Below are positions 15,642 to 23,408 of a stretch of DNA of 32,635 bases, piece after piece. Each line of letters starts with the position of its first letter. Position 1 is the stretch's first letter. Source of the stretch: Candidatus Hydrogenedentota bacterium (lineage in GTDB: Bacteria; Hydrogenedentota; Hydrogenedentia; Hydrogenedentales; SLHB01); assembly GCA_903925285.1 (NCBI GenBank), contig CAIYET010001097.1:1-32635 (forward strand), given 5' to 3'. The notes under the pieces are model-generated. The model worked only from the letters and a program-made list of their open reading frames with translations. It was not told the DNA's origin and ran no database searches. Both the position numbers and the translations under genes were made by a program.

Positions 15642-16292
15642 CTACTTGAAGCGTTCGTGCGCGAGTAGGATGAGGCGCCAACTGCCGTACGCGAAGAAGG
15701 GGGCGACATAAACGTCGCCGCTGTAATGGACGTGTTGCACCACGACGCCGATCGCCACGAATACCGTGCCAGCCAGGTAGAACCATTTCAAACGCGGCGC
15801 ATTCGTTGAAAGATATACGAGGAACATCGCGGCGGTATGGCCGCTGAAGAAAAGATCCTTCGTTACCAGCGTGCCCGTACCGAGAAACTCGACGATGGGA
15901 TCCGCGAGGGGAATGATCGTCGGCAACGGCTCCAACGGCACGAGGTAAAGCGCTATCGTGCGCAGGAAAAGGAGCAGCGCTGTGGCTTGGAGCCCCATGA
16001 GCAGGCGCCTAGGCTCGTGCGCCAGACAGTAAAGCCCACTGACGATCGAGAACCAGATGACTACAAAGATCGGCCACGTCAATCGTATCGGCCCGACGGC
16101 GCGGAGAATGGGATCGTCGAGCGGCGCGCCGGGACGCGCCTGACCGAAGATCATCAACTCGGCGCATAGGCGTACTGACAACACGAGCAACAGCGCCGTT
16201 AACGCAGACTCGTAAATGAAGCGTCGTTGCCGGACAGCCTCGCGCCAAGCAGCGCCGATCGCGGGTTGTCCCGCCGTTGCTTCCGATGACAT
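15642..16292 (-). CDS. PAP2/sphingomyelin-synthase-like membrane phosphatase or transferase
   Basis: The 216-aa protein has about six membrane segments. The catalytic motifs are KDLFFSGHTAAMFL (SGHT at 150-153, His152) and VQHVHYSGDVYVAPFFAYG (His187, His189, Asp193). This GHT plus H-x-H-Y-x-x-D spacing matches the C-terminal PAP2 motif of sphingomyelin-synthase-related proteins (PAP2_C) better than classical PAP2 phosphatases. In this family the two His and the Asp form the active site for lipid phosphate transfer or hydrolysis at the outer leaflet. GAAGGAG lies 7 nt upstream of the start and a good promoter precedes it. Its gene converges on the XRE gene with 23 bp between. Substrate not deducible. 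Confidence 0.83.
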   Translation of the reverse strand: MSSEATAGQPAIGAAWREAVRQRRFIYESALTALLLVLSVRLCAELMIFGQARPGAPLDDPILRAVGPIRLTWPIFVVIWFSIVSGLYCLAHEPRRLLMGLQATALLLFLRTIALYLVPLEPLPTIIPLADPIVEFLGTGTLVTKDLFFSGHTAAMFLVYLSTNAPRLKWFYLAGTVFVAIGVVVQHVHYSGDVYVAPFFAYGSWRLILLAHERFK

Positions 16293-16333
16293 TTAACTTC
16301 TCCTTCGTTCACGCAACTGCGAATACCGTTTCC

Positions 16334-16362
16334 ACTATAGAAGAGGCGGCGAGAGATCACAA
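16334..16362 (-). promoter_or_regulatory. Sigma70 promoter of the PAP2-like gene
   Basis: On the minus strand TTGTGA (complement of 16357-16362), a 17-bp spacer and TATAGT (complement of 16334-16339), about 41 bp upstream of the start codon. Confidence 0.7.
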
Positions 16363-16369
16363 GGCCGAA

Positions 16370-16408
16370 GGATGAAGGACAAACTGGCGATTGCGGAAGC
16401 CTGAAGCC
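16370..16408. repeat. Truncated heptad element (GGATGAA, GGACAAA, then GGCGATTGC)
   Basis: GGATGAA, GGACAAA, CT, GGCGATTGC, GGAAGCC, TGAAGCC. The segment ATGAAGGACAAACTGGCGA is nearly identical to the left flank of element 2 (2275-2294), so a longer conserved end module exists beyond the heptads. The other half of the element is missing. It ends 4 bp before the stop codon of the radical SAM gene (16413). Confidence 0.75.
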
Positions 16409-16412
16409 TTTC

Positions 16413-17858
16413 TTACGAACGGCGCCGCAGGACGCGCCGCGCGGCTTCGAACCATGGGCGTTCGGGCAGGCGGATGCCGCGCGCGCTACCTACCAGTTGC
16501 CGCCAGCGACGTTGCGTCCATGCGCGGACGGCTGGATTGGGATGCGCGAGCCGCGCGATGAGGAATTGCGCGTCGGCGATGAGTCGCGACTGCTCGAGCG
16601 TCAACCACGGCCGCTCGGGATGGCTCCAGTCCATCTCGACCCATTCTTCGAGACTCTGCGGTTCGCGGTAGCCGCGTTGGGCGCAGGCCGGGATCAGACC
16701 GATGCCGGGATATGGGGCGAAGATGGACATCTCGCGTACGACGGTGTCCGGCGCGATCGCGCGCAAAGTATCGATCAACCGGCACGTGGCGAGGAATTCC
16801 TCGATGGTCTCGGTCGGGAACCCGCCCATAAAGTGATACGTCGCGCGGATGCCGCTTTCTTTCATTTTGTGTGCGACATCGAGCACTTGGGCGACCGAGA
16901 TGTTTTTTTGGATGAATTCGAGCACGCGATCGGAACCGGATTCGACGCCGAAGGTGAGCAACACGCAGCCGCTTTCACGCAGTAATTCTAGAAACGCGGG
17001 CGTGTAATGCGCGGCGTAATCGATGCGGCAACTCGCGGCCCATTTGACACGAATCTTCTGTTCGATGAGCGCGCGTGCAATCGCTTCGATGCGCGCGCGC
17101 TGAACGAAGAAGTTGTCCTCGCGAAACGAAATGCCGTCTACGCCAAAACGCTCGACCGTCGCCTTGATGCGTGCGACGCACGCGCCGGCCTCGATGCTGC
17201 GCCATCGGCTTCCGTGGACCGATTCGATGTAGCAGAACCCGCAATGATGCGGGCAACCGCGGCTCGTGCAGACCTCGAAATAGCGTTCGATGCCGAGATC
17301 GGGACGCGCCGAGATGTAGCGTCCGGCTTCGACGAGGTCGAAAGGGATTTCGGGCAGGTTCGCCAAGTCGAGGAAGGTTTCCGCGGGCGTTCCGGCGACT
17401 TCGCCGTTGCGCGCGAAGAACACGCCGGGTATGACGCCGGGTACGTCGCCCTTGGCCAGGCAATCGACGAGGTCCGCGAATGCATATTCGCCTTCGCCGG
17501 CCACGACATAGTCCGCGAGTTCATGTCGCGCGGTCTGTTCCGGCAACAGGCTTGCGTGAATCCCGCCCCAGACAATCGCGGCATTCGAGCGTTCGCGCAC
17601 GCGCCGAGCCCATCGCAAACCATGTCGGATCTGTTCGCCGGTCATCGCCGTGATGCCGACGGCGACGGGCCGGGCCGATTCGAGCGCGCGGTCGAGCCGT
17701 TCTTCGATATCCGGCATGACCATCTCATCGAGTATTTCGACCTCGACGCCGCGCTCGCGCAACACCGACGCGAGATAGAGGAAGGCCCACGGAAACGCAG
17801 GCGTGGATCGGCATTGGCTGTCGTAGGCCGGGCGAATCAGTACGACATGGCTACGCAT
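16413..17858 (-). CDS. B12-binding-type radical SAM protein
   Basis: The 481-aa protein has an N-terminal cobalamin-binding-like Rossmann domain (MRSHVVLIRPAYDSQC, LYLASVLRERGVEVEILDE, VGITAMTGEQI, AIVWGGIHASLLPEQT, VAGEGEYAFADL). The radical SAM core begins at EVCTSRGCPHHCGFCY, where Cys202, Cys206 and Cys209 form the CX3CX2C [4Fe-4S] site; FREDNFF and FGVESGSDRVLEF are further core motifs. The architecture is that of class-B methylases and BchE/P-methylase-like enzymes. The canonical DxHxxG cobalamin motif is not visible, so cofactor use is open. AGGAG lies 10 nt before ATG 17858. It is downstream of mnmG in the same direction, separated by heptad array 4. Substrate unknown. Confidence 0.9.
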   Translation of the reverse strand: MRSHVVLIRPAYDSQCRSTPAFPWAFLYLASVLRERGVEVEILDEMVMPDIEERLDRALESARPVAVGITAMTGEQIRHGLRWARRVRERSNAAIVWGGIHASLLPEQTARHELADYVVAGEGEYAFADLVDCLAKGDVPGVIPGVFFARNGEVAGTPAETFLDLANLPEIPFDLVEAGRYISARPDLGIERYFEVCTSRGCPHHCGFCYIESVHGSRWRSIEAGACVARIKATVERFGVDGISFREDNFFVQRARIEAIARALIEQKIRVKWAASCRIDYAAHYTPAFLELLRESGCVLLTFGVESGSDRVLEFIQKNISVAQVLDVAHKMKESGIRATYHFMGGFPTETIEEFLATCRLIDTLRAIAPDTVVREMSIFAPYPGIGLIPACAQRGYREPQSLEEWVEMDWSHPERPWLTLEQSRLIADAQFLIARLAHPNPAVRAWTQRRWRQLVGSARGIRLPERPWFEAARRVLRRRS

Positions 17859-17882
17859 GAACGGTGATCTCCTTCAATTAGA

Positions 17883-17943
17883 GGCTTTAGGCTTTAGGCT
17901 GTAGGATGAAGAGCCTAAAGCCTAAAGCCTAAAGCCTAAAGCC
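17883..17943. repeat. Heptad inverted repeat 4 (GGCTTTA/TAAAGCC)
   Basis: Left arm: GGCTTTA, GGCTTTA, GGCTGTA, GGATGAA (17883-17910). Right arm: AGCC plus four TAAAGCC (17912-17943). The arms can pair over about 18 bp with a short loop. It fills the gap between mnmG and the radical SAM gene, ending 9 bp from the mnmG stop codon. No T-tract follows, so it is not a standard intrinsic terminator. Confidence 0.92.
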
Positions 17944-17952
17944 TGCCGGGCA

Positions 17953-19824
17953 TCACGGTGTCTCCCGCTGCTGCATGCGCTTGCGCACGTACACGTGCAG
18001 CACGGCCATGTCGGCCGGTTTGACGCCGGACACGCGCGAGGCCTGTCCGAACGTGACCGGACGGATGCTGCTCAGGCGGTCTTGGCACTCGCGCGGAATG
18101 CCCGGTATCGCGTAGTAGTCGAGGTCGCCGGGGATCGGCAAATACTCGATGCCGCGCATCCGTTCGACGTCGCGCTCTTGCCGCTCGATGTACCCGTGGT
18201 ACTTGGCGCGGATCTCGACTTGCTCCGCCGCCTCGAATGACAGCGGCAACGGCGGGGGCGCGATTCGCCACACGTCGGCGATGGTCCATGCCGGGCGTCG
18301 CAACAATTGCGCGGCGGGCTGCGCGGCGGCGAGCGGTTCGAGACCGCGCCCGGCCAGCAACGCATTCAACGCGTCCGACGGAACCACGATCAGGGATTCA
18401 AGCCGCTGCATCTCGGCGCGCACGGCGGCTTCCTTCGCGCACACGCGCTCGCGATACGCGGCGTCCGCGATGCCGTGATGCGACAAGCGCGCGTCGGCGT
18501 TATCGTGGCGCAAGAGCAACCGGTACTCGGCGCGCGACGTGAACAGACGATACGGCTCGGCCACGCCGCGCGTGACGAGATCGTCGACCATCACGCCGAG
18601 ATACGCCTCGTTGCGGCCAATATACAGTGGCGCTTCGCCGCGCACGTACCGGGCCGCGTTCAGCGCTGCGAACAGCCCTTGCGCGGCCGCCTCCTCGTAA
18701 CCCGACGTACCGTTGATCTGACCCGCGTGAAACAGGCCGCGCAGGTGCTTCGTTTCGAGCGTAGGCTTGAGTTGCGTCGGCGGTATGAAGTCGTACTCGA
18801 CCGCATAGCCGGGGCGAAGGATTTCCACGTCTTCGAGTCCGCGAATGGTCCGCAGAAACGCCAACTGCACGTCTTCCGGCAGACTCGTCGTGAGTCCGTT
18901 GACGTACACCTCGGCCGTGTTGAGACCTTCCGGTTCGAGAAACACGCGGTGGCGATCCTTGTCTGCGAAACGCATCACTTTGTCCTCGATACTAGGGCAG
19001 TAGCGCGGCCCGACGCCCTCGATCTTGCCGGAGAACAACGGGCTGCGGTCCAGGTTCGCTCGGATGGCCGCATGCGTTGCTTCGTTCGTGTACGCGATCC
19101 AGCAGACGATTCTGTTCGGGTCGAACCCTTCGATGGGCGTCGAGAACGAGAATGGACGCGGATGTTCGTCGCCCGGTTGTGCATCGAGGATCTCGGTGCG
19201 AATGCCACGCCGGTGGATCCGTGGGCACGTGCCCGTCTTGAGGCGTCCAACCTCGAAACCCAACCGCCGGTACGCGTCCGACAACCCATTCGCAGCGATC
19301 TCGCCGCCGCGTCCGCCTTCCATGCTCGAGAGGCCATAATGCAGGACGCCACACATGAAGGTGCCCGTGCAGACGATGACGGCTTTCGCGGCAATCGCGT
19401 CGCCCAACGATGTGCGGATACCCGCGACCGCGTCGTTGTGTACGAGAAAATCGTCTACGATGATTTGTTTGAGCGTCAGAAGGTCCTGGTCCTCGCAAAC
19501 GCGCTTCATGTCGTTCTGGTAGGCGACGCGGTCCGCCTGCGCGCGCGGCGAATGTACTGCGGGACCGCGCGAGGCGTTCAACATTTTGAAGTGGATGCCG
19601 GTCCGGTCGATACAGCGGGCCATCTCGCCGCCGAGTGCGTCGATCTCGCGCGTGAGTTGCCCTTTGGCCACGCCGCCGATCGAAGGGTTGCACGACATCC
19701 GCGCAACGGTATCCAGATAGATCGTCGCGAGAAGCGTCCGGCAGCCGCTACGCGCGCATGCCAGCGCCGCCTCGACGCCGGCATGGCCGCCGCCCACGAC
19801 AATCACATCGAAATCGCGTTCCAT
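17953..19824 (-). CDS. mnmG: tRNA uridine-5-carboxymethylaminomethyl(34) synthesis enzyme MnmG
   Basis: A full-length 623-aa MnmG (GidA). With MnmE it installs the carboxymethylaminomethyl group on wobble uridine 34 of several tRNAs, using FAD and NADH. The FAD-binding [17 protein letters not shown] motif (about 11-27) and the family signature [22 protein letters not shown] are present. Also visible are [33 protein letters not shown] and the C-terminal [21 protein letters not shown]. Length matches other bacteria. No Shine-Dalgarno sequence is visible; TGGTACACT (an extended -10 box) ends 7 nt before the ATG, suggesting leaderless expression. mnmE is not in the window. Confidence 0.99.
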   Translation of the reverse strand: MERDFDVIVVGGGHAGVEAALACARSGCRTLLATIYLDTVARMSCNPSIGGVAKGQLTREIDALGGEMARCIDRTGIHFKMLNASRGPAVHSPRAQADRVAYQNDMKRVCEDQDLLTLKQIIVDDFLVHNDAVAGIRTSLGDAIAAKAVIVCTGTFMCGVLHYGLSSMEGGRGGEIAANGLSDAYRRLGFEVGRLKTGTCPRIHRRGIRTEILDAQPGDEHPRPFSFSTPIEGFDPNRIVCWIAYTNEATHAAIRANLDRSPLFSGKIEGVGPRYCPSIEDKVMRFADKDRHRVFLEPEGLNTAEVYVNGLTTSLPEDVQLAFLRTIRGLEDVEILRPGYAVEYDFIPPTQLKPTLETKHLRGLFHAGQINGTSGYEEAAAQGLFAALNAARYVRGEAPLYIGRNEAYLGVMVDDLVTRGVAEPYRLFTSRAEYRLLLRHDNADARLSHHGIADAAYRERVCAKEAAVRAEMQRLESLIVVPSDALNALLAGRGLEPLAAAQPAAQLLRRPAWTIADVWRIAPPPLPLSFEAAEQVEIRAKYHGYIERQERDVERMRGIEYLPIPGDLDYYAIPGIPRECQDRLSSIRPVTFGQASRVSGVKPADMAVLHVYVRKRMQQRETP

Positions 19825-19831
19825 AAACGAA

Positions 19832-19840
19832 AGTGTACCA
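19832..19840 (-). promoter_or_regulatory. Extended -10 box (TGGTACACT) of mnmG
   Basis: On the minus strand TG-G-TACACT ends 7 nt before the mnmG ATG; no ribosome binding site lies between. Consistent with a leaderless transcript. No convincing -35 box. Confidence 0.45.
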
Positions 19841-19914
19841 CGCCGACGACCGCGAACGCGCCAAGCGGTGCAGGCTTAAGGCCCGAAGTGCGAAGCATGG
19901 ACGCGGGGAGAATT

Positions 19915-20039
19915 TTAGAACGGCCAGGTGGTCACGCCGTAGAAGGCGGCCAGGTCGGCATCCAGAATCGCTTTCTCACCACGGATGAGCAGGATGCGTT
20001 CCGCGATACGCCCCACGGGAACCAGTCCGTTCTCGCGAC
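19915..20039 (-). pseudogene. ORF6N-domain gene remnant (5' fragment)
   Basis: One minus-strand frame encodes LVPVGRIAERI followed by LLIRGEKAILDADLAAFYG and VTT, then WPF and a TAA stop at 19915-19917. This closely resembles the first 35-40 residues of ORF6N-domain proteins, where the pattern is RI..RI.LIRGQKVMLDSDLAELYGV. The expected continuation (about 100-250 further residues) is missing and no ATG is present at the expected position, so both ends are lost. The family consists of phage- and mobile-element-type DNA-binding proteins, so this is a trace of past transfer. It sits directly after the beta-helix gene stop codon, and its frame runs into the end of that gene. Confidence 0.72.
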
Positions 20040-23000
20040 CTAGGGCAGTCGGACGCAAGCCGAACGAAGGGACGTGTGCTTCCGCGAGAACGCGAGCAGC
20101 ATCGTGGCCGCCGCGCCCAGCATCAGGCCGTCACCCATCCCACGCGTTGACGACGGTGGATCGAGCGTGCCACCGATGCAGCCGCCCGTGTGCTCACCTT
20201 CACCTTCACCTTCACCTTCACCTTCTCCTTCTCCCTCACCTTCGCCTTCGCCTTCACCGTCCTCGGCAACGGTTATGTAGCCCATCTTGATCTCGCTATC
20301 AGTGCCTACAGCAGTTTTCACCAACAGCGTCACCCGGTAAGTGCCCTTGAGGTTGTAGACATGACTCGGATGTTGGGCCATGCTTGAATCGCCGTCCCCG
20401 AAGTCCCAGGACCAGCTCGTGATGGGCGATGTGCCCGGCGTAGATTGATCGGTGAACTCGACGACTAACGGGGCCGTGCCGGAAGTGAGGGCTGCCCTGA
20501 AGGCCGCATTGGGCAACTCTCCCTCCCCCTCTCCCTCTCCCTCTCCTTCACCTTCGCTGCCAACGAACGGCGTGAAATCAACACGGCCGACCATCTTGGC
20601 CACGATCTTATTCGCCGTGTAGAGCCCCCAATCGTTGTTCTCGGCCTTTGTCTCGAGGTCGTTCATATTCACGACGAAGGCCCCGGAGACGGCCTTAAAC
20701 TTATTGAAACCTGTGGTGTTGGCTTGTGTGGTGTCGCCTAGAAGAGGAATCTCGATAGTGTCCTTTGCCTTTATTACATCCGGCAAGCGCACGAAGACCG
20801 CGTCCCCGCGAATGCCTTCGAACGTGTTGCGGGTGATGTTCACGCCCGAATTCACTGCTTGAATCCCGAAATGAAGACGGCGAAATACGCAGTCTTGTAT
20901 GACGGACGGCGATGAGTTGGCACCCGATATCAGTACGCCAAGAGAATATAGATTGTCATTGCCGTCGAAGATCACGTTCGTTGCTTCCATGGCCGCGTCG
21001 TCCACCTTCAACAACACGGTGGTTGCGGTGTAATAGCCCGGCAGGCCAACGGCGCAGTCCCGTAACGCCGTGTTGTTCGCGCCCGTGACGATGACGTGTT
21101 CATCCTCGTGTACATCGAAGTACTGGATCTTGGTCCGGGTCGGCCCCGCGCCAACCAGTGAGATGTTCGGGCTGAAAACCACGGGTTCGTTGTATGTGCC
21201 ATAGCCGGCATATATGGTGGCGATTCGATAGAGGCTGTATTGGGTCGCTCTCGCCATGGCCCGCCCGATACTAGCCCACGGCTTGGCCTCGGTTCCCGAG
21301 CCGTTGTCGTCGTCGCCCGATTGTGCCACGTAGAGTCGCGCTGGTGGATCCGAATCATCGAACGGATCTGACGCGATCTGGAATTCTTCGAGGTTGGTCA
21401 AACCGTCGCCGTCGGGATCAAGGCCGCCATCTGCCGGGTTAAGCGGATCCAACCCGCGCTCCGTCTCCCATACGTCATCCATGCCGTCCCCGTCGGCGTC
21501 CGTTATCGTGGCCTCATAAGCCCCCATATCGACACCGCAGGACTGCGGGCGCGGCACGCCCAGCAAATCGACGCCGGGAGCGCCATTGGGGTTCCCGCTG
21601 TCAATGCACAACGAACCCCATTTCAGCCGGAAATCCTTGCTGGGCGCGTCGACGAACTGCGGATCGACACGGAGGTTATTTCTGCCCACAAAGCCGCCCT
21701 CGATATCCGAGAAGCTGACCGAGATCGATTCCCTATCGCCTACCGAGATGGCCGCAGGCTGATTCGACCAGAGAATGCAGTTGGCAAGGATAGACGTAGA
21801 ACCAGCCCCTGCGTCGAGCGCCCCGCCGGTTTGCGCCGTGTTTCCCCAGAACGTGCAGTTCGTCACGTGCGAGACGCTCCCCCAGTCCGTGCATACGCCG
21901 CCGCCCGGTCCGGTGGATGAGTTCTCCTGGAAGAGAGTATTCACGAGGGTCATCACGGAACTCTCGCTGTTGCGAATTGCGCCGCCTGCCCCACCCGTTT
22001 GGTTGGAACGGAATTTGCAGCCACTTATTTCGACCGATGACGTCGCGTCGCTCTCGATCGCACCGCCATTCTGGTCAGCAGAATTCCCGCTGAATTCACT
22101 ATCGAGGACTTGCGCCGAACAGCTCGAATTTGCCATTGCCGCGCCCGTGGCCGCCCGATTGCCCTCAAATACACTGTCTCTGACGGTGCATGTCCCTCCC
22201 TCCTTGTGGAGGCCCCCGCCACGCCCATTGGACGTGTTACCTGTGAAGGTGCATGCGGTAATCTCGGCGGAACCATTCTCTGCGTATATGCCCCCCCCTA
22301 CGGAGTAGCCCGAATTACCCTCAAATACACTGTCTCTGACGGTGCATGTCCCTCCCTCCTTGTGGAGGCCCCCGCCACGCCCATTGGACGTGTTACCTGT
22401 GAAGGCGCACGCGGTGATCTCGGCGGAACCATTCTCTGCATATATGCCCCCCCCTGCGGAGTAGCCCGAATTGCCCCTGAAGACGCAGTTCACCAATGAC
22501 ACTACGGTATCTTGAATTGCCATTGCGCCGCCGACGCCAAGAGTACTTGTGCAGGCTTCGACGATGCAGTCTTCCATTCGTAATGAGCCAAAGGAGGCGT
22601 ACACCCCACCTCCCATATTCCTGGTGTGATTGTCGCGAATCACGCAGTTCGTAATCGTCGCCGAGCAATTCGTGTTCTTGATTCCCGCACCGTTGGCCCC
22701 AAAGTTGGTGGAAGAAACCTCCCATCCCCATGCTACGATAAAACGATCCAACAAGTACTCTGCATGATCCGCTTGAACGGCGTGGACGACATGCGCATCA
22801 CTTGTTCCGCCAATCGTAGTGTAAACCCCGGCTGCACGTTGCAAACGTGACAATTCTGTCCCGACAAATCCTCCGTACGCCTGAATTCCGTCTTTCAAAT
22901 ACAAGCTGCCGGTTGATCCGTCCCCCTTGTACAGGCCCTGCGCAACCCATATTTCCGTCTGGACGCCGGGCTGAGCGGCGTCGATAGCCGGCTGAAGTTT

Positions 23001-23171
23001 CGTGAACGCCGTTGACCACGATAGGCCGTCCTCAACGCCGCTCAGGTTGGCTTTGTTCACATAGATCACCGTGCCTTCGGCGGACACGGGCGAAGTGCCC
23101 TTGAACATGAACCCCGCCAATACCAGTACGCACAATCCCGCCGCTATCAAAAGTGTGGGTCTCGTCAACAT
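20040..23171 (-). CDS. Large secreted beta-helix/PKD protein with (EG)n linkers and C-terminal anchor
   Basis: About 1043 aa. A signal peptide (LLIAAGLCVLVLAGFMF) leads into a right-handed parallel beta-helix made of many 'GGGIYAENGSAEITACTFTGN' type coils (about 40-530), like polymorphic outer-membrane and pectate-lyase-like proteins. A Ca-binding TSP3-like segment (DADGDGMDDVW, DPDGDGLTNLEEF) follows, then a second beta-helix stretch, a (GE)n linker, a PKD domain (SWSWDFGDGDSSMAQHPSHVYNLKGTYRVTLLV), a longer (GE)n linker, and a tail GCIGG with a hydrophobic segment and SRKH. The last 10 residues after SRKH look extra. Start: GGGAG lies 7-8 nt before ATG 23171, better spaced than ATG 23177. 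Role: cell-surface adhesion or polysaccharide interaction (inferred). It contains a 156-bp tandem duplication. Confidence 0.9.
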   Translation of the reverse strand: MLTRPTLLIAAGLCVLVLAGFMFKGTSPVSAEGTVIYVNKANLSGVEDGLSWSTAFTKLQPAIDAAQPGVQTEIWVAQGLYKGDGSTGSLYLKDGIQAYGGFVGTELSRLQRAAGVYTTIGGTSDAHVVHAVQADHAEYLLDRFIVAWGWEVSSTNFGANGAGIKNTNCSATITNCVIRDNHTRNMGGGVYASFGSLRMEDCIVEACTSTLGVGGAMAIQDTVVSLVNCVFRGNSGYSAGGGIYAENGSAEITACAFTGNTSNGRGGGLHKEGGTCTVRDSVFEGNSGYSVGGGIYAENGSAEITACTFTGNTSNGRGGGLHKEGGTCTVRDSVFEGNRAATGAAMANSSCSAQVLDSEFSGNSADQNGGAIESDATSSVEISGCKFRSNQTGGAGGAIRNSESSVMTLVNTLFQENSSTGPGGGVCTDWGSVSHVTNCTFWGNTAQTGGALDAGAGSTSILANCILWSNQPAAISVGDRESISVSFSDIEGGFVGRNNLRVDPQFVDAPSKDFRLKWGSLCIDSGNPNGAPGVDLLGVPRPQSCGVDMGAYEATITDADGDGMDDVWETERGLDPLNPADGGLDPDGDGLTNLEEFQIASDPFDDSDPPARLYVAQSGDDDNGSGTEAKPWASIGRAMARATQYSLYRIATIYAGYGTYNEPVVFSPNISLVGAGPTRTKIQYFDVHEDEHVIVTGANNTALRDCAVGLPGYYTATTVLLKVDDAAMEATNVIFDGNDNLYSLGVLISGANSSPSVIQDCVFRRLHFGIQAVNSGVNITRNTFEGIRGDAVFVRLPDVIKAKDTIEIPLLGDTTQANTTGFNKFKAVSGAFVVNMNDLETKAENNDWGLYTANKIVAKMVGRVDFTPFVGSEGEGEGEGEGEGELPNAAFRAALTSGTAPLVVEFTDQSTPGTSPITSWSWDFGDGDSSMAQHPSHVYNLKGTYRVTLLVKTAVGTDSEIKMGYITVAEDGEGEGEGEGEGEGEGEGEGEGEHTGGCIGGTLDPPSSTRGMGDGLMLGAAATMLLAFSRKHTSLRSACVRLP
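20192..20266 (-). repeat. Hexamer repeat encoding the long (Glu-Gly)n linker
   Basis: About twelve hexamers of the types CCTTCA, CCTTCG and CCTTCT, which on the minus strand encode alternating Glu and Gly. It separates the PKD domain from the C-terminal anchor. Confidence 0.9.
20519..20556 (-). repeat. Hexamer repeat encoding the short (Glu-Gly)n linker
   Basis: Hexamers mostly of CCCTCT type encoding about six Gly-Glu pairs between the second beta-helix part and the PKD domain. Codon choice differs from the longer array (mainly GGG/GAG against GGT/GAA), so the two arrays are not recent copies of one another. Confidence 0.85.
22162..22473 (-). repeat. 156-bp in-frame tandem duplication in the beta-helix gene
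   Basis: Two direct copies, 22162-22317 and 22318-22473, differ at about 6 positions (about 96% identical). The first 80 or so bases of each are identical. Each copy encodes 52 residues, about two beta-helix coils. Two amino-acid differences are visible (V/A after GYS, T/A before FTGN). Confidence 0.93.
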
Positions 23172-23227
23172 AGCCATTCTCCCTTTGTGCCCTTGCGAGC
23201 CGCCCCGCCTCCGAGGCTATGGCTCCA

Positions 23228-23236
23228 TAATAACAC
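23228..23236 (-). promoter_or_regulatory. Extended -10 box of the beta-helix gene
   Basis: On the minus strand TG-T-TATTAT (complement of 23228-23236) lies about 57 bp upstream of the start at 23171. No good -35 box is seen, as is common with extended -10 promoters. Confidence 0.45.
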
Positions 23237-23361
23237 AGATGAGCGGGTAATTGGGGAATTTCTTTTGAGACTTCGGGCGTCCATCGGGAGACTATAGGGG
23301 CCGTTCTGTTAAGATACCGCGCATTTGGATCCGAAGTTGGTTGGCATGGCGGACGTGAACA

Positions 23362-23403
23362 GAATTCTGAAATATGAGATCCGAGATCTGAAATCCGAGA
23401 TCT
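23362..23403. repeat. Heptad array 5 (GA-N5 type)
   Basis: Six units in strict register: GAATTCT, GAAATAT, GAGATCC, GAGATCT, GAAATCC, GAGATCT. Unlike the other arrays the units begin with GA, and AGATCT is itself palindromic. It ends 5 bp before the ATG at 23409 of the MFS gene. The rest of 23237-23361 holds nothing I recognise. Confidence 0.85.
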
Positions 23404-23408
23404 GACTC

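Noticed and set aside
18307-20043. Long plus-strand open frame opposite mnmG
   Set aside because: It is antisense to a full-length conserved gene and rich in Arg, as expected of a shadow frame in GC-rich DNA.
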